This document shows positions 35,657-45,531 of a stretch of 64,000 nt of DNA, piece after piece (within the stretch, counting starts at the first letter, position 1; each line of letters opens with the position of its first letter). This stretch comes from Lactiplantibacillus mudanjiangensis. Lineage in GTDB: Bacteria; Bacillota; Bacilli; Lactobacillales; Lactobacillaceae. The notes under the pieces were generated by a model. That model ran no database searches, was not told the DNA's origin, and saw only the letters and a list, made by a program, of their open reading frames with translations. The DNA is taken from positions 62,001 to 126,000 of the forward strand of contig NZ_BJDY01000001.1 in NCBI RefSeq assembly GCF_005405385.1, written 5' to 3'. The position numbers and the translations under genes were made by a program.

Positions 35657-36673
35657 ATGATTACAAAAGCAATTGCGCAAGTTGTTGCGCACGAAGATTT
35701 AGATTTTGAAACAAGCCAAGCGGTGATCACTGAAATTATGCAAGGAAAAGCGACGGATGCCCAAATTGCCAGTTTTTTAACCGCGTTAGCGATCAAAAAA
35801 GCAACGGTTGCGGAAATTACTGGGGCCGCTACGGCGATGCGTGATCAAGCCTTACCATTTAAAACCACAACGGATACGGTTGAGATTGTGGGGACGGGTG
35901 GTGATCATTCCAACTCATTTAATATTTCAACGACAGCAGCGATTGTTGTGGCCGCAGCTGGCATCCCTGTCACCAAACACGGTAATCGGGCAGCATCTTC
36001 TAAGAGTGGCGCTGCTGATGTTTTAGAGGCCTTAGGTGTGAAAATTGATGTCACACCAGCCCAGAGCTTGGCGATGCTTAACCAGCTTAACTTAGCGTTT
36101 ATGTATGCTCGTGAATATCATCAAGCGATGAAATACGTTGCGCCAGCTCGCACGCAAATTAGAATTCCAACGTTATTTAACATTTTAGGCCCGTTAGCCA
36201 ATCCAGCCCATGCCTCGATGCAGGTGTTGGGAGTCTATGACAGCGAGCTAATGATGCCACTAGCTCAAGTTTTACAGCATTTAGGCGTCAAAGCAGCTTT
36301 GGTGGTTCATAGTCAAGATGGGTTGGATGAAATTTCCGCGGCGGCCCCAACTGACGTCGTTGAACTACGCGACGGTCAACTAACACAGTATACAATCACG
36401 CCAGAACAATTTGGCTTAACTCGTTGCCAGCCAGCTGATCTCGTCGGTGGTAGTGCACAAGACAATGCCCAAATTACGCGAGATATTTTGACTGGCAAAC
36501 ATGGGGCTCCACGCGATGTGGTCTTGATGAATGCCGCTGCCGCCATTTACTTAGCCCGTCCGGCTTTGACGTTAACACAAGCGTTTCAAATGGCACAAGC
36601 CACGATTGACAGTGGTCGGGCTGCGCAAAAATTACAAGCGTTTGTTCAGCTGAGTCAGGCGGTGGTTGCGTGA
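35657..36673 (+). CDS. trpD: anthranilate phosphoribosyltransferase
   Basis: 338 aa. Joins anthranilate to PRPP. The PRPP loop [14 protein letters not shown] and [12 protein letters not shown] are intact, as are the anthranilate-site motifs [15 protein letters not shown] and [11 protein letters not shown]. The stop TGA overlaps the GTG start of trpC (GTGA, 36670-36673). Confidence 0.95.
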   Translation: MITKAIAQVVAHEDLDFETSQAVITEIMQGKATDAQIASFLTALAIKKATVAEITGAATAMRDQALPFKTTTDTVEIVGTGGDHSNSFNISTTAAIVVAAAGIPVTKHGNRAASSKSGAADVLEALGVKIDVTPAQSLAMLNQLNLAFMYAREYHQAMKYVAPARTQIRIPTLFNILGPLANPAHASMQVLGVYDSELMMPLAQVLQHLGVKAALVVHSQDGLDEISAAAPTDVVELRDGQLTQYTITPEQFGLTRCQPADLVGGSAQDNAQITRDILTGKHGAPRDVVLMNAAAAIYLARPALTLTQAFQMAQATIDSGRAAQKLQAFVQLSQAVVA

Positions 36674-37464
36674 TTTTAGATGATCTCGTTGCTGCAACAA
36701 CTGCCCGAGTGAACGCTGCACAACAGCAACAATCCTTGGCCGAGTTGAAAGTACAAGTGGCGACAATGCCCACGCCAGTTTCATTTTTGACCGTGCTTCG
36801 ACAACCGGGACTACAAGTTATTGGTGAAGTCAAACAGGCATCGCCGTCAAAGGGACAGATTGTGACGACCTTTGAACCTGAAAAAATTGCCCAAGCTTAT
36901 CAACAAGCCGGTGTCGCCGCGATTTCAGTGCTCACCGAACCGAGTTACTTTCATGGCAGCTTAGCGATCCTCAAGCAGGTTGCGGCAACTGTCGAGACGC
37001 CAGTCTTATGTAAAGATTTCATTATTGAGTCCTATCAGATTTATCAAGCTAAACTGGCTGGGGCTAGTGCGATTTTACTCATTGTGGCGATTTTGACGCC
37101 CAAACAATTGCGAGCTTACTTAGCCTTAGCTCACCAATTAGGCTTAACAGCCTTGGTTGAGGCGCATAGTGCGAGTGAAATCAAGCAGGCGCTAGCAGTT
37201 GGTGCGCAAGTCATTGGCGTGAATAATCGGAATTTGAAGGATTTCACAGTCGATTTAAATAATAGTATTCAATTACGGTCAGCGGTGCCAGCCGACGTGG
37301 TATTTGTCGCTGAAAGTGGTATTAAAACCGCCGCTGATGTGGCTCGCCTAACAGCGGCAAAAGTCGATGCCGTCTTAATCGGTGAAACCTTGATGCGGGC
37401 ACCTGACAAAGCGGCCCAGTTACGAGCATTAAACTTAGGACGTGATCAAATTGCCACGAATTAA
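36670..37464 (+). CDS. trpC: indole-3-glycerol phosphate synthase
   Basis: 264 aa from GTG 36670. Closes CdRP to indole-glycerol phosphate. TIM-barrel motifs: [10 protein letters not shown] with the catalytic Lys, [50 protein letters not shown], and phosphate loop [11 protein letters not shown] 4-base overlap with trpD and a 23-base overlap with trpF show tight coupling. Confidence 0.95.
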   Translation: MILDDLVAATTARVNAAQQQQSLAELKVQVATMPTPVSFLTVLRQPGLQVIGEVKQASPSKGQIVTTFEPEKIAQAYQQAGVAAISVLTEPSYFHGSLAILKQVAATVETPVLCKDFIIESYQIYQAKLAGASAILLIVAILTPKQLRAYLALAHQLGLTALVEAHSASEIKQALAVGAQVIGVNNRNLKDFTVDLNNSIQLRSAVPADVVFVAESGIKTAADVARLTAAKVDAVLIGETLMRAPDKAAQLRALNLGRDQIATN

Positions 37465-38041
37465 ACTGTGCGGGTTGCGGCGGTTGGTTGATATTGATTA
37501 TGCCAACCAAGTACAACCAGACTTAGTCGGTGTCGTCTTTGCACCCGAGAGTTTCCGGGCTGTCACTGGTGACCAAGCGCAACGATTGCGACAACGACTA
37601 GACGCAAAAATTCCCATGGTTGGTGTTTTTACCACCACACCATTAGCGCGAATTATGACGCTAGTGCAAGCTGGCATTATTCAACAAGTTCAACTGCATG
37701 GTCCAATCAATGATGACCGAGTCACGGCGTTACAAGCGGCCAAAATACCGGTTATGCAAGCAGTTACGCCAGTCAATGCCACTCAGAGTCAAGCCAACAC
37801 GGTCTTGCTTGACAATGTGAATCCGGGCAGTGGTCAACCGCTTGCTTGGTCAGCGATAGCTCGACCGAAACGACCGTTCTTTTTAGCTGGGGGGTTAACC
37901 CCTGATAATGTCACTAATGCCATTCAAGTGTTACAACCAGCGGGTGTCGATGTCTCAAGTGGGATTGAAACTGCTGGCGTGAAAGATTTCAAAAAAATAC
38001 AAGCTTTTATGAGGAGTGTTCGCAATGTCAACAACAACTAA
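37442..38041 (+). CDS. trpF: phosphoribosylanthranilate isomerase
   Basis: 199 aa from GTG 37442 inside the end of trpC. Amadori rearrangement of PRA to Cd[10 protein letters not shown] holds the catalytic Cys; [18 protein letters not shown] and [11 protein letters not shown] (catalytic Asp region), and the end motif VDVSSGIE are present. The ribosome site (TTAGGA) is weak, so translation probably depends on trpC. Confidence 0.93.
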   Translation: MIKLPRIKLCGLRRLVDIDYANQVQPDLVGVVFAPESFRAVTGDQAQRLRQRLDAKIPMVGVFTTTPLARIMTLVQAGIIQQVQLHGPINDDRVTALQAAKIPVMQAVTPVNATQSQANTVLLDNVNPGSGQPLAWSAIARPKRPFFLAGGLTPDNVTNAIQVLQPAGVDVSSGIETAGVKDFKKIQAFMRSVRNVNNN

Positions 38042-39245
38042 TCCTGAAATGACCATGACTAAAGCCGGTCGCTACGGTGATTTTGGCGGTCAATATGTCC
38101 CTGAAACGTTAATGCCAGAACTCATTCGGTTAGATAATGCCTTTCAACACTATCAACACGATGCCGATTTTCAAGCCGAGCTAACTGATTTACTCAATAA
38201 TTATGCGAATCGGCCATCTTTGTTATCTTATGCTAAGCGCATGTCCGCTGATCTAGGCGGTGCCCAAATTTATTTCAAGCGCGAAGACTTAAACCATACG
38301 GGTGCCCACAAAATCAATAACGTGTTAGGGCAGGCCTTATTAGCCAAACGAATGGGAAAGACGCGGTTGATTGCTGAAACCGGTGCGGGCCAACATGGTG
38401 TGGCAACCGCAACAATTGCCGCGTTGTTCGGCATGGACTGTGAAATCTATATGGGCAAAATGGATACCGATCGGCAAGCTTTAAATGTGTATCGAATGGA
38501 ACTCTTGGGCGCCAAGGTTCATCCGGTCACGACCGGATCGATGGTGCTAAAAGATGCGATTAATGCGGCATTACAAGCATGGACGCAACGTTGTGACGAT
38601 ACGGCCTATATTATGGGTTCTGCAACTGGCCCGCATCCATTCCCAACTATGGTTCGGACGTTCCAAAGCGTGATTAGTGAAGAAGCCCGAAAGCAAAGTC
38701 TTGAGCTGATTGGTCATTTACCAGATGCTGTGGTTGCCTGTGTCGGTGGTGGGAGTAATGCCATTGGGAGTTTTGCCAACTTTATTGATGATCCTGATGT
38801 CCAACTGATTGGTTGCGAAGCAGCAGGTAAAGGGGTCACAACGCCATTGACAGCTGCAACAATTGAATGCGGCCGCACTGGGATTTTCCATGGCATGAAG
38901 TCGATCTTTTTACAAGATGCCGATGGTCAAATCTCACCCGTCTACTCGATTTCAGCTGGCTTAGATTATCCAGGTGTTGGTCCCGAACATGCTCGATTAG
39001 CTGAAACCGGGCGCGCCCAATATGTTGGGGTGACGGATGATGAAGCGGTAGATGCATTTGAATATTTGGCGAAAACGGAAGGCATTATTTGTGCAATTGA
39101 AAGTGCACATGCCGTGGCTTATGTGCAAAAATTAGCACCAACGATGCGACCGGATCAAACGATTATTTGTACGTTATCTGGTCGGGGTGATAAAGATGTC
39201 GCAGCGATCGCGAAATATCGAGGGGTGACTTTAAATGAAGACTAA
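38025..39245 (+). CDS. trpB: tryptophan synthase beta chain
   Basis: 406 aa from ATG 38025, with GAGGAG at 38010-38015. PLP enzyme condensing indole and serine. [29 protein letters not shown] with the PLP lysine, the [11 protein letters not shown] loop, [10 protein letters not shown] phosphate-binding loop and the C-terminal LSGRGDKD are all present: a TrpB1-type enzyme. It overlaps trpF by 17 and trpA by 11 bases. Confidence 0.96.
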   Translation: MSTTTNPEMTMTKAGRYGDFGGQYVPETLMPELIRLDNAFQHYQHDADFQAELTDLLNNYANRPSLLSYAKRMSADLGGAQIYFKREDLNHTGAHKINNVLGQALLAKRMGKTRLIAETGAGQHGVATATIAALFGMDCEIYMGKMDTDRQALNVYRMELLGAKVHPVTTGSMVLKDAINAALQAWTQRCDDTAYIMGSATGPHPFPTMVRTFQSVISEEARKQSLELIGHLPDAVVACVGGGSNAIGSFANFIDDPDVQLIGCEAAGKGVTTPLTAATIECGRTGIFHGMKSIFLQDADGQISPVYSISAGLDYPGVGPEHARLAETGRAQYVGVTDDEAVDAFEYLAKTEGIICAIESAHAVAYVQKLAPTMRPDQTIICTLSGRGDKDVAAIAKYRGVTLNED

Positions 39246-40020
39246 ACTAACACAAGCATTTCGAAATCATAAAGCATTAATCAGCTTTGTGGTTGCTGGT
39301 GATCCAGATTTTAAGCAAACGGTTGACCATGTCGTGGCGCTGGCTGAAGCCGGTTGTGATATTGTCGAATTGGGGATTCCGTTTTCTGATCCCGTGGCGG
39401 ATGGCCCGGAAATTCAGGCCGCTGATTTGCGAGCGTTTGACTCAAAGACAACGCCTGAGCGGGTATTTGAAATGGTTGCGGCGATTCGCGAACAGACAGA
39501 TATCTCGTTAGTCTTTTTAACGTATGCTAATTTGGTCTATCAATACGGCTATGTGGCCTTTGCTAAACGGTGTGCGGCTTTGCGAGTTAGCGGCTTAATT
39601 ATTCCAGATTTACCTTTGGAAGAACAAGGGGAATTACGACCAGCCTTGGTGGCGCAAAATGTGGCGTTGATTCCATTAATCGCGCCAACCACAACGCCTG
39701 ATCGAATTGCAGCGATTGCCAAGGCTGCGACCGGATTTATTTATGTGGTGTCGTCAATGGGCGTTACCGGGATGCGGCAAAGCTTAACGACGGATTTAAC
39801 ACCTTTAATCACGGCTATTCGCGCGGAAACGGATACCCCGATTGCAATTGGTTTTGGGATTCATACGCCTGAACAGGCTCAGAAGATGGCCGAACAGGCA
39901 GACGGAGTAATTGTTGGGAGTGCGATGGTTCACGAAATTGCGTCACAACAAGATGTCGTGGCAAAGTTAACGACTTATACGCATGAGTTGCGACAAGCAG
40001 TTGATAGCGTGGCAAATTAA
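39235..40020 (+). CDS. trpA: tryptophan synthase alpha chain
   Basis: 261 aa. Cleaves indole-glycerol phosphate and channels indole to TrpB. Catalytic Glu in [14 protein letters not shown] and the Asp ten residues on; also [20 protein letters not shown] loop 6, and [10 protein letters not shown] phosphate site. Last gene of the operon. No convincing strong terminator follows, only a weak dyad with T6 near 40040-40067. Confidence 0.95.
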   Translation: MKTKLTQAFRNHKALISFVVAGDPDFKQTVDHVVALAEAGCDIVELGIPFSDPVADGPEIQAADLRAFDSKTTPERVFEMVAAIREQTDISLVFLTYANLVYQYGYVAFAKRCAALRVSGLIIPDLPLEEQGELRPALVAQNVALIPLIAPTTTPDRIAAIAKAATGFIYVVSSMGVTGMRQSLTTDLTPLITAIRAETDTPIAIGFGIHTPEQAQKMAEQADGVIVGSAMVHEIASQQDVVAKLTTYTHELRQAVDSVAN

Positions 40021-40131
40021 CTGAAAATTGGTGGCGGTTTGATGTGATCACTGAAACTTTTTTACGGTAACCCCTAAAAAAGTCAGGCCAACTGGTGTAT
40101 ACTATTATCTGTTGGTTCAAACCAATACAAT

Positions 40132-40205
40132 GGCGGTATTGGCGAAGTGGTTAACGCACCGGATTGTGGCTCCGGCACGCGTGGGTTCGATTCCCACATA
40201 CCGCC
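40132..40205 (+). tRNA. tRNA-His (anticodon GTG)
   Basis: Encoded G-1 (40132) opposite C73; acceptor GCGGTAT/ATACCGC; anticodon stem CCGGA/TCCGG around TTGTGGC with GTG; T arm GTGGGTTCGATTCCCAC. A TGTATACT at 40097-40104 is an extended -10. Confidence 0.93.
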
Positions 40206-40219
40206 CTAAATGATAAAAG

Positions 40220-40261
40220 CACGTTCATGACTAGTTTTGCTGGTCGTGAACGTGTTTTTTT
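40220..40261 (+). terminator. Rho-independent terminator after tRNA-His
   Basis: CACGTTCA.GAC / GTC.TGAACGTG and seven T. Confidence 0.9.
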
Positions 40262-40530
40262 GATTAACAATCTAAAGGTGAGAGATGTTTTATTAGCAAT
40301 AACCGTTGATTGAAAGTAGACGAGCTTGCTATTGCCGTTTGCCCACCTTGAGCTGGAACGCTGTGGGATGGACTGGTCCAGCCAAAAAGCGGTCTGACCC
40401 ATCGTTTTGAACCACCAACCCCGTGTGTTTCAAAAACGCCAGACTCTAAGCGATAAATCGCTAAGAGCCCCCACAGTCGGCAGAATTACTGGCTGACGTA
40501 GGTGGCTCATTTAGCATAGCTAACTCTTAA
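40262..40530. other. structured intergenic region
   Basis: Contains copy 2 of the dispersed repeat and, at 40444-40467, a 10-bp stem CTCTAAGCGA/TCGCTAAGAG with one mismatch, plus GAGCC (40465)/GGCTC (40503) pairing. No ORF with ribosome site. May be part of a non-coding RNA. Confidence 0.4.
40326..40383 (+). repeat. dispersed structured repeat, copy 2
   Basis: Core GCCCACCTTGAGCTGGAACG with flanks ATTGCCG and CTGTGGG. CCCAC and GTGGG can pair with AGC/GCT inside. Confidence 0.75.
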
Positions 40531-40962
40531 TTAATGATATTGATAAGCAGCACTTTTACTTCGATAGTAAGTGCTAGGGTAACCGGCAGTCGAGATTTTT
40601 AAACTGGATCGGCTGTGTTTAGTCTGTTTAGTTAGTACCATGGAATCACTTGCTGGTTTTAAAATACCGTATTGCGTGCCGTAAAAGGATACCTTTTTTG
40701 AAGAATGAATAATGACCATGAATCGTTTGCCATGAAGATTGGCGCCAATTTGTGGGCGCTGGTGAGCACGGTAAATCGTTTCTTTGATGCCGTGTTTGGT
40801 TATTTGGGCTTTTTTATATTGGGTCTTACTATCATAGCAATACCAAGTATGCCGAAATGTAGCGGGAACCGTCCGTGTGTATCGGGCAGCTTGCGCCGAT
40901 TGACTTCCAGCTAATAGCGCTAGCCCAAGTGTTAAGCCAAGAATTGACTGTTTTAAATTCAT
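40531..40962 (-). CDS. secreted hypothetical protein
   Basis: 143 aa. Signal peptide about 1-25 (SQSAQA-AR). Mature part basic and Tyr/His/Ser-rich (TWYCYDSKTQYKKAQIT, YPSTYYRSKSAAYQYH) with a single Cys; stylistically related to 32036-32572. No clear Shine-Dalgarno before the ATG at 40962, so translation may be weak. Function unknown. Confidence 0.68.
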   Translation of the reverse strand: MNLKQSILGLTLGLALLAGSQSAQAARYTRTVPATFRHTWYCYDSKTQYKKAQITKHGIKETIYRAHQRPQIGANLHGKRFMVIIHSSKKVSFYGTQYGILKPASDSMVLTKQTKHSRSSLKISTAGYPSTYYRSKSAAYQYH

Positions 40963-41005
40963 TAAATTTACGGCTAAAGTAAATGCTAAAATTAATCATA
41001 GCATT

Positions 41006-41045
41006 AAAAAATCCCAGTCAACTGTTCTAAGGTGACTGGGATTTT
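41006..41045. terminator. bidirectional terminator
   Basis: AAAATCCCAGTCA - 12 - TGACTGGGATTTT; serves the minus-strand lipoprotein operon. Confidence 0.9.
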
Positions 41046-41047
41046 GA

Positions 41048-41473
41048 TTATGAAGTAAGTTGTTTAGTCGTGATCCGACCATCTGGATAGACAAAGTAGC
41101 TTTGTAGCAGGTGACCGCGCTGACCATTGCTTAATTGATGATAAGCATCGACTTGATAATAGTGACGACCGCGACCATCTTGATTGATCGTCGGGACAGC
41201 ATGAATAAGTTGCTGTTTCGGATCATTCAACACTTGTTTCACTGCAGCGGCTGCATTGGTTGCACTTGTAATGTGATCATTATCAGCCTGATACTGCTGA
41301 CCAGATTTTTTAGCGGCACTGGTATCTTGTGCTTTATCTTGTGCGGCTTGACTTTGTCGCCGATTTTCAGCGGCAATCTGGTCGGTTTTATGTTGAGAAA
41401 TTGTCGGTTCCGCGGCCGCACAGCCACCAAGCAAGAAACTAAGTCCAACGATACTGATTAATAAAGGTTTCAT
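41048..41473 (-). CDS. putative lipoprotein
   Basis: 141 aa. Lipobox LGGC with Cys18 after a short basic/hydrophobic leader. Ala/Gln/Asp-rich low-complexity region (about 28-65), then a compact domain (AAAVKQVLNDPKQQLIHAVP ... GRGRHYYQVDAY ... YFVYPDGRITTKQLTS) that looks like a small cystatin/PepSY-like fold (impression only). Start overlaps the stop of a 40-residue gene (ATGA). Third gene of a three-gene minus-strand operon. Confidence 0.75.
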   Translation of the reverse strand: MKPLLISIVGLSFLLGGCAAAEPTISQHKTDQIAAENRRQSQAAQDKAQDTSAAKKSGQQYQADNDHITSATNAAAAVKQVLNDPKQQLIHAVPTINQDGRGRHYYQVDAYHQLSNGQRGHLLQSYFVYPDGRITTKQLTS

Positions 41474-41592
41474 TGATTTTGAGACTCCTGAGCCAACGTT
41501 GGGTAAGTTGCCCCCTGAATGGTTTGATAATCGACGTAGGCCATGACTAGAATACTTGCCACTAATAATGTTGCTAAAATTAAATTTTTCAT
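41470..41592 (-). CDS. 40-residue membrane or exported peptide
   Basis: ATG at 41592 is 8 bases after GAGGT; the product starts MKNLILATLLVASILVMAYV and ends in a polar Gln-rich tail. One hydrophobic helix. It lies between the 337-aa gene (14 bases away) and the lipoprotein gene (ATGA overlap), so it is translated as part of this operon. Possibly a small partner of one of them. Confidence 0.6.
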   Translation of the reverse strand: MKNLILATLLVASILVMAYVDYQTIQGATYPTLAQESQNQ

Positions 41593-41606
41593 GTGATTAA
41601 CCTCGT

Positions 41607-42620
41607 TTATTTCCAATTAGGCACCCAAATAACCCGATCAATTTGGTCTGGGGTAATGGTTAGATGTTGTCCAGCTTCTGAGCCAGCTTCTACTGAAAGC
41701 ACATAACTTACCGGTTCAGCTTCGACGGTCACGATCGAACCGCGTTGACCAGTTGTTGTATCAACCAAACTGTAGAGTGGAATTTTATCATTGGCAATAT
41801 CTAATTCATACAGCGTAAATTGTAGAAAGTAAGACTTACGACCGGTTTTAATTTGTAGTGGAGTATCGGTTGAGCCGTAATCCGCTAATTGTCGATGTTG
41901 GGCATTCGGATCGTTCATATATTGTAAATCATCGACAGCATCGATGGCCATTTTCCATTGTCCACCCATTAGTCGTGTCTTTGAAGATAAAGTCATGACG
42001 GAGTTGGCATAAATATCAATGACATTGAAGGCTTCGTTGACTTGTTTTTTAGGTAAATAACCAATAACGTAGCCATGATCAGCGACTTTTAATTCGACTC
42101 GCACAGCACGTTTGGCGCCATCGACTTCCTCAACTAATTGAATTTCGCCGATATTATCATCGCTGTCAACTTGATACTTTTTGGCATATAAGTAGTCAGC
42201 TTTGAGACCAGCATCGTTATAATTGGCATAAGGTCTAAAGTAGCCTCGATGAATCGCATCCTGTAATGCCGCTTCAAATTCTTTTTGATAATAGTCGAGG
42301 CCGACGACATAAGAGCGGAAAATGGCACGCGAATTCGCATCGATTCGATGTTTTTGTGGCGCTTGCACTGGTTTAGGCACCGTTTGTCGCAGTTTACTTT
42401 TAATGGTGTCATTCGTTGTTTGCAGTGCCGTCAGTGAAGCCGCCTGATCTTGGTTAACCAAGGTTTGTTGGACTAGCCGTGTGCGAATATCTTTTAGTAG
42501 GGCAGCCTGTTCCGCCTGGGCTTGTTTACGCCGATGATTGTGGACTAAACTAAGCCACAAGCTAATGATAAGGATAAGACAAAGTAGCATTAGGCCGAAT
42601 AATAGCAAATACAAATTCAT
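41607..42620 (-). CDS. membrane-anchored hypothetical protein
   Basis: 337 aa, GGAGTG upstream of the ATG at 42620. One N-terminal helix (about 3-24), a cytoplasmic-type coiled-coil (about 28-75, rich in Gln/Ala), then a globular region. The part around VRVELKVADHGYVIGYLPKKQV looks like a small beta-barrel (HIRAN-like in outline), followed by LQIKTGRKSYFLQFTLYELD. First gene of a three-gene operon with the small peptide and lipoprotein genes. Role unknown, probably envelope-linked. Confidence 0.65.
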   Translation of the reverse strand: MNLYLLLFGLMLLCLILIISLWLSLVHNHRRKQAQAEQAALLKDIRTRLVQQTLVNQDQAASLTALQTTNDTIKSKLRQTVPKPVQAPQKHRIDANSRAIFRSYVVGLDYYQKEFEAALQDAIHRGYFRPYANYNDAGLKADYLYAKKYQVDSDDNIGEIQLVEEVDGAKRAVRVELKVADHGYVIGYLPKKQVNEAFNVIDIYANSVMTLSSKTRLMGGQWKMAIDAVDDLQYMNDPNAQHRQLADYGSTDTPLQIKTGRKSYFLQFTLYELDIANDKIPLYSLVDTTTGQRGSIVTVEAEPVSYVLSVEAGSEAGQHLTITPDQIDRVIWVPNWK

Positions 42621-42765
42621 ACAGATTCACTCCAAATAATTGCAAAATTAAAGGTTATGTAACCGGTTGATTGGCTAGTTAGACTTGTCAACCGTTAGTC
42701 AAATAAGGTAATATGAGTCGAATGCAGTTTTCAAGTTTAGATTATAAGAAACGGCGGCGAAAGCA

Positions 42766-43224
42766 GTGCAGCAAATTAAACGCATTTATTGGCGGTATCG
42801 TTATTTTTGGAAATATGCCATTTTTGGTTTCTTAGCCGCCCTCGTGAATGTCATTGCCTTTTGGGTCTTACATTCCGTGATGTTAGAGCACTATTTGTTT
42901 TCGAATACGATTGCGTGGATCTTAGCGACCTTGTTTAGTTTCTTTACCAACAAAGCGGTTGTCTTTCAATCGAAATCCAGCAGCTTTTGGCATTGGTGTC
43001 GCGAGTTTGGGATCTTTATGATCACTCGCGGTCTATCGTATTTCTTTGATACGTTCTTAATGTTTGTCGGAATTTCCATATTTATGTGGGCGCCGATGTT
43101 GGTAAAAATTCTAGATCAAGTTTTGGTTGGTATTTTTAACTATGGGACATCACGACTGATCTTTATGGAACATAATCAGAAAATGTTGATGCGCCAACAA
43201 ATTTTGAAACGATTTAATAAGTAA
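42766..43224 (+). CDS. GtrA-like family membrane protein
   Basis: 152 aa from GTG 42766 (weak ribosome site). Four membrane helices and the family blocks FWKYAIFGFLAALVNVIAFW, ATLFSFFTNKAVVF and YGTSRLIFM. GtrA proteins are thought to move undecaprenyl-linked sugars for wall polysaccharide or teichoic acid glycosylation. No glycosyltransferase gene is adjacent, so its partner must lie elsewhere. Confidence 0.88.
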   Translation: MQQIKRIYWRYRYFWKYAIFGFLAALVNVIAFWVLHSVMLEHYLFSNTIAWILATLFSFFTNKAVVFQSKSSSFWHWCREFGIFMITRGLSYFFDTFLMFVGISIFMWAPMLVKILDQVLVGIFNYGTSRLIFMEHNQKMLMRQQILKRFNK

Positions 43225-43225
43225 G

Positions 43226-43256
43226 CGGGGTCGCCAAGTTGGCGGCGCCGTTTTTT
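43226..43256 (+). terminator. Rho-independent terminator
   Basis: CGGGGTCGCC-AAGTT-GGCGGCGCCG, 9 of 10 pairs, then T6. Confidence 0.85.
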
Positions 43257-43605
43257 AAATGTTTGTGACTAAGTATAGCACGCCACTGACTAACAATGTT
43301 AGTACGATGCCGCTGACTAGTAGGGTAATTAGCTTGGGTGTTAAATGGCTGTCTTGTTGGCGGGCGAAGGCCAGTTCAATCAAGCCAATCGTGACGAGAC
43401 TGCAACCTGCTTTTAAAATAGTCAGGCCAGTTGCGGTTGTTAAAGATCGTGTGCTTAAGTAGACGCCGGTAATAATAAAGGCCAGATAGCCTAACCGACT
43501 TAAAATTAAATAGCGGTTGGCACTTTTGGCGAACTGGCGGGTGAGACCAAGCCCCACCATCAATAGTAACCAGACACCACTCAATACGTGTAAAAATAAA
43601 ACCAA
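43255..43605 (-). CDS. DUF1516 (YisL-like) membrane protein
   Basis: 116 aa from TTG 43605, because GGAGG lies 9 bases upstream inside a longer open frame beginning at 43620. Four helices; the block LTILKAGCSLVTIGLIELAFARQQ matches the YisL/DUF1516 pattern (K-x2-hG-hxxIGLMEM). Function of the family unknown. Converges with gtrA through the shared terminator. Confidence 0.75.
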   Translation of the reverse strand: MVLFLHVLSGVWLLLMVGLGLTRQFAKSANRYLILSRLGYLAFIITGVYLSTRSLTTATGLTILKAGCSLVTIGLIELAFARQQDSHLTPKLITLLVSGIVLTLLVSGVLYLVTNI

Positions 43606-43674
43606 AAAAAACGCCTCCAATTAGCAGCTCATGTTTAATTTTAGCATGAAGTGTTAGTTGGCGGTGTTAATTTT

Positions 43675-45531
43675 TTATTGGACCGGTGTTAAATTTTTTT
43701 GTTGCACATAATCGACTAGTTCGATAATCGTTTTGAACCGATTGAACGGGGTGACTAGATGAACGCCATTAAAGACATTACAGATACCATCAATGAGTTC
43801 TTTAGCAATTTGAATGCCAACAGCACGTTCGTTACCATCTTGTTCGGCTTGCTTCATTCGAGCGAGCACTGTTTCAGGCAATCGAATGCCGTGAACTTCT
43901 TGATGTAAGAACTCAGCATTGCGATAAGAAACTAGTGGCAATACGCCGACGAAAACTGGGACGTGGATATCATTGGTTTTTAAGGCATCTGCTAAGGCGG
44001 TGACGTTGGCTAGATCAAACACCGGTTGGGTGATGAGGTAGTCACAACCGTAGCTTAATTTACGCTCAATCGATTTGGTTGAAACGGTTGTTCGATACGC
44101 ATTGGGATTAAAAGCCGCGGCGACACGAAAATCGGTAGCTTGCTTGAGCGACTTACCAGTTGGTCCGATGCCACTGTTAAATTGCTTAATCAGTTTAATG
44201 AGTTCGACTGAACGGACATCACCAACTGAGGTTGCGCCGGGAAAATCGCCTAATTTAGCGGGATCACCGGTGACCGCTAGAATGTCGTCAATGCCGAGAC
44301 TGTGTAAGCCCATGATCGTTGATTGTAGCCCGATTAAGTTGTGATCTCGGGTAGTTAAATGCACAATCGGCGTGATTCCATAGGTCAATTTAAGCTGAGC
44401 AGCAATGGTCGTATTGGCGATGCGAACACTAGCTAGGGAGTTATCCGATAAGGTAATGCCATCAACACCGGCAGCTTTTAACCGTTGAGCACCGTTGAAA
44501 AATTTAGTGGTTTCAAAATCCTTCGGCGGGTCGAGTTCGACTAGCGCTGTTTTTTGCGTTGCCACCTTCTGTAAAAAGGGGTGGCGACCGATTGCGGCTT
44601 TAATCGTTGGTGCGGTAACGGGTTGGGTCGCCGCCGTATGAGGTACTAAAGTTCGGCTGGCAAGACCACGCACCAACGCCGCCGTGTGTAGTGGGGTGGT
44701 GCCACAGCAACCACCAATCAGATTCAACCCGAGTTGCCGAAAGCGTTCAGCGTAATCTTCAAAGTAACTTGGATCACCATCGTAAACCACTTGCCCATCT
44801 TGATCAGTGCCTGGTAAACCGGAGTTGGGATAAACGGCCAACTGAACATTGGCCGGTACTGCCAAGTTTTCAAAAGATTGTGCCAAGTAGTAAGGCCCGA
44901 GTCGACAGTTAGTCCCAACCACATCGGCACCAGCGGCTGCTAACTGAATCACCGCATCGGCAAAGGTCGTCCCGTCTTGCAAGACGCCTGGAGCTAACAT
45001 GGTTAAGTTGGTGATTACTGGTAAAGTGGTTTGGGCCTTAACAAGTTTGAGTGCCGCTAGCAATTCCGGTAAATTATAGTAGGTTTCCAATAAAATACCG
45101 TCAAGATCGTCAGTGGCAAGCAAAGCCTGTAGCTGTTCGGTCAGACTGGCTTGGCGGGCGGCGGTATCGGCTTGTTGAACCGTTTGATCGGTATCGCCAG
45201 CCAAACCACCGATTGTGCCCAATAAATAAACTGGATGATCAGCTTGTTGCTGCGCTTTTACGGCTAGTTTTACGGCTGCTTGGTTGATTGCGACAACTTG
45301 ATCCTGGAGACCATAGCGGGTTAACTTTAGGCGGTTGGCTGCATAGGTGTTGGTTTGAATGACATCAGCACCGGCGCTGATATAGGAATTGTGCACCCGT
45401 AAAATAGTGTCTGGATGGGTCAAATTAAGTTGTTCAAAGGCCGAGTTAATGCCGTAGTTGCCATATAGCAAGGTACCCATCGCGCCATCGGCAACTAAGA
45501 CGCGTTGTTTTAAAGCGGTTCTAAAGTCCAT
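43675..45531 (-). CDS. bifunctional homocysteine S-methyltransferase / 5,10-methylenetetrahydrofolate reductase
   Basis: 618 aa. Residues about 1-300 form a zinc-type homocysteine methyltransferase: DGAMGTLL, the first Cys ligand in GTNCRLGP and the pair in [10 protein letters not shown]. Residues about 310-615 are the MetF/MTHFR flavoprotein barrel ([43 protein letters not shown]). The layout equals B. subtilis YitJ. It supplies methyl-THF and can use methyl donors for homocysteine, working with MetE, whose gene overlaps by 11 bases upstream. Under the same Met T-box. Confidence 0.93.
   Translation of the reverse strand: MDFRTALKQRVLVADGAMGTLLYGNYGINSAFEQLNLTHPDTILRVHNSYISAGADVIQTNTYAANRLKLTRYGLQDQVVAINQAAVKLAVKAQQQADHPVYLLGTIGGLAGDTDQTVQQADTAARQASLTEQLQALLATDDLDGILLETYYNLPELLAALKLVKAQTTLPVITNLTMLAPGVLQDGTTFADAVIQLAAAGADVVGTNCRLGPYYLAQSFENLAVPANVQLAVYPNSGLPGTDQDGQVVYDGDPSYFEDYAERFRQLGLNLIGGCCGTTPLHTAALVRGLASRTLVPHTAATQPVTAPTIKAAIGRHPFLQKVATQKTALVELDPPKDFETTKFFNGAQRLKAAGVDGITLSDNSLASVRIANTTIAAQLKLTYGITPIVHLTTRDHNLIGLQSTIMGLHSLGIDDILAVTGDPAKLGDFPGATSVGDVRSVELIKLIKQFNSGIGPTGKSLKQATDFRVAAAFNPNAYRTTVSTKSIERKLSYGCDYLITQPVFDLANVTALADALKTNDIHVPVFVGVLPLVSYRNAEFLHQEVHGIRLPETVLARMKQAEQDGNERAVGIQIAKELIDGICNVFNGVHLVTPFNRFKTIIELVDYVQQKNLTPVQ

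Noticed and set aside
40021-40070. Strong terminator after trpA
   Set aside because: Only a poorly matched dyad around GTGATCAC with T6; pairing is too weak for a confident call.
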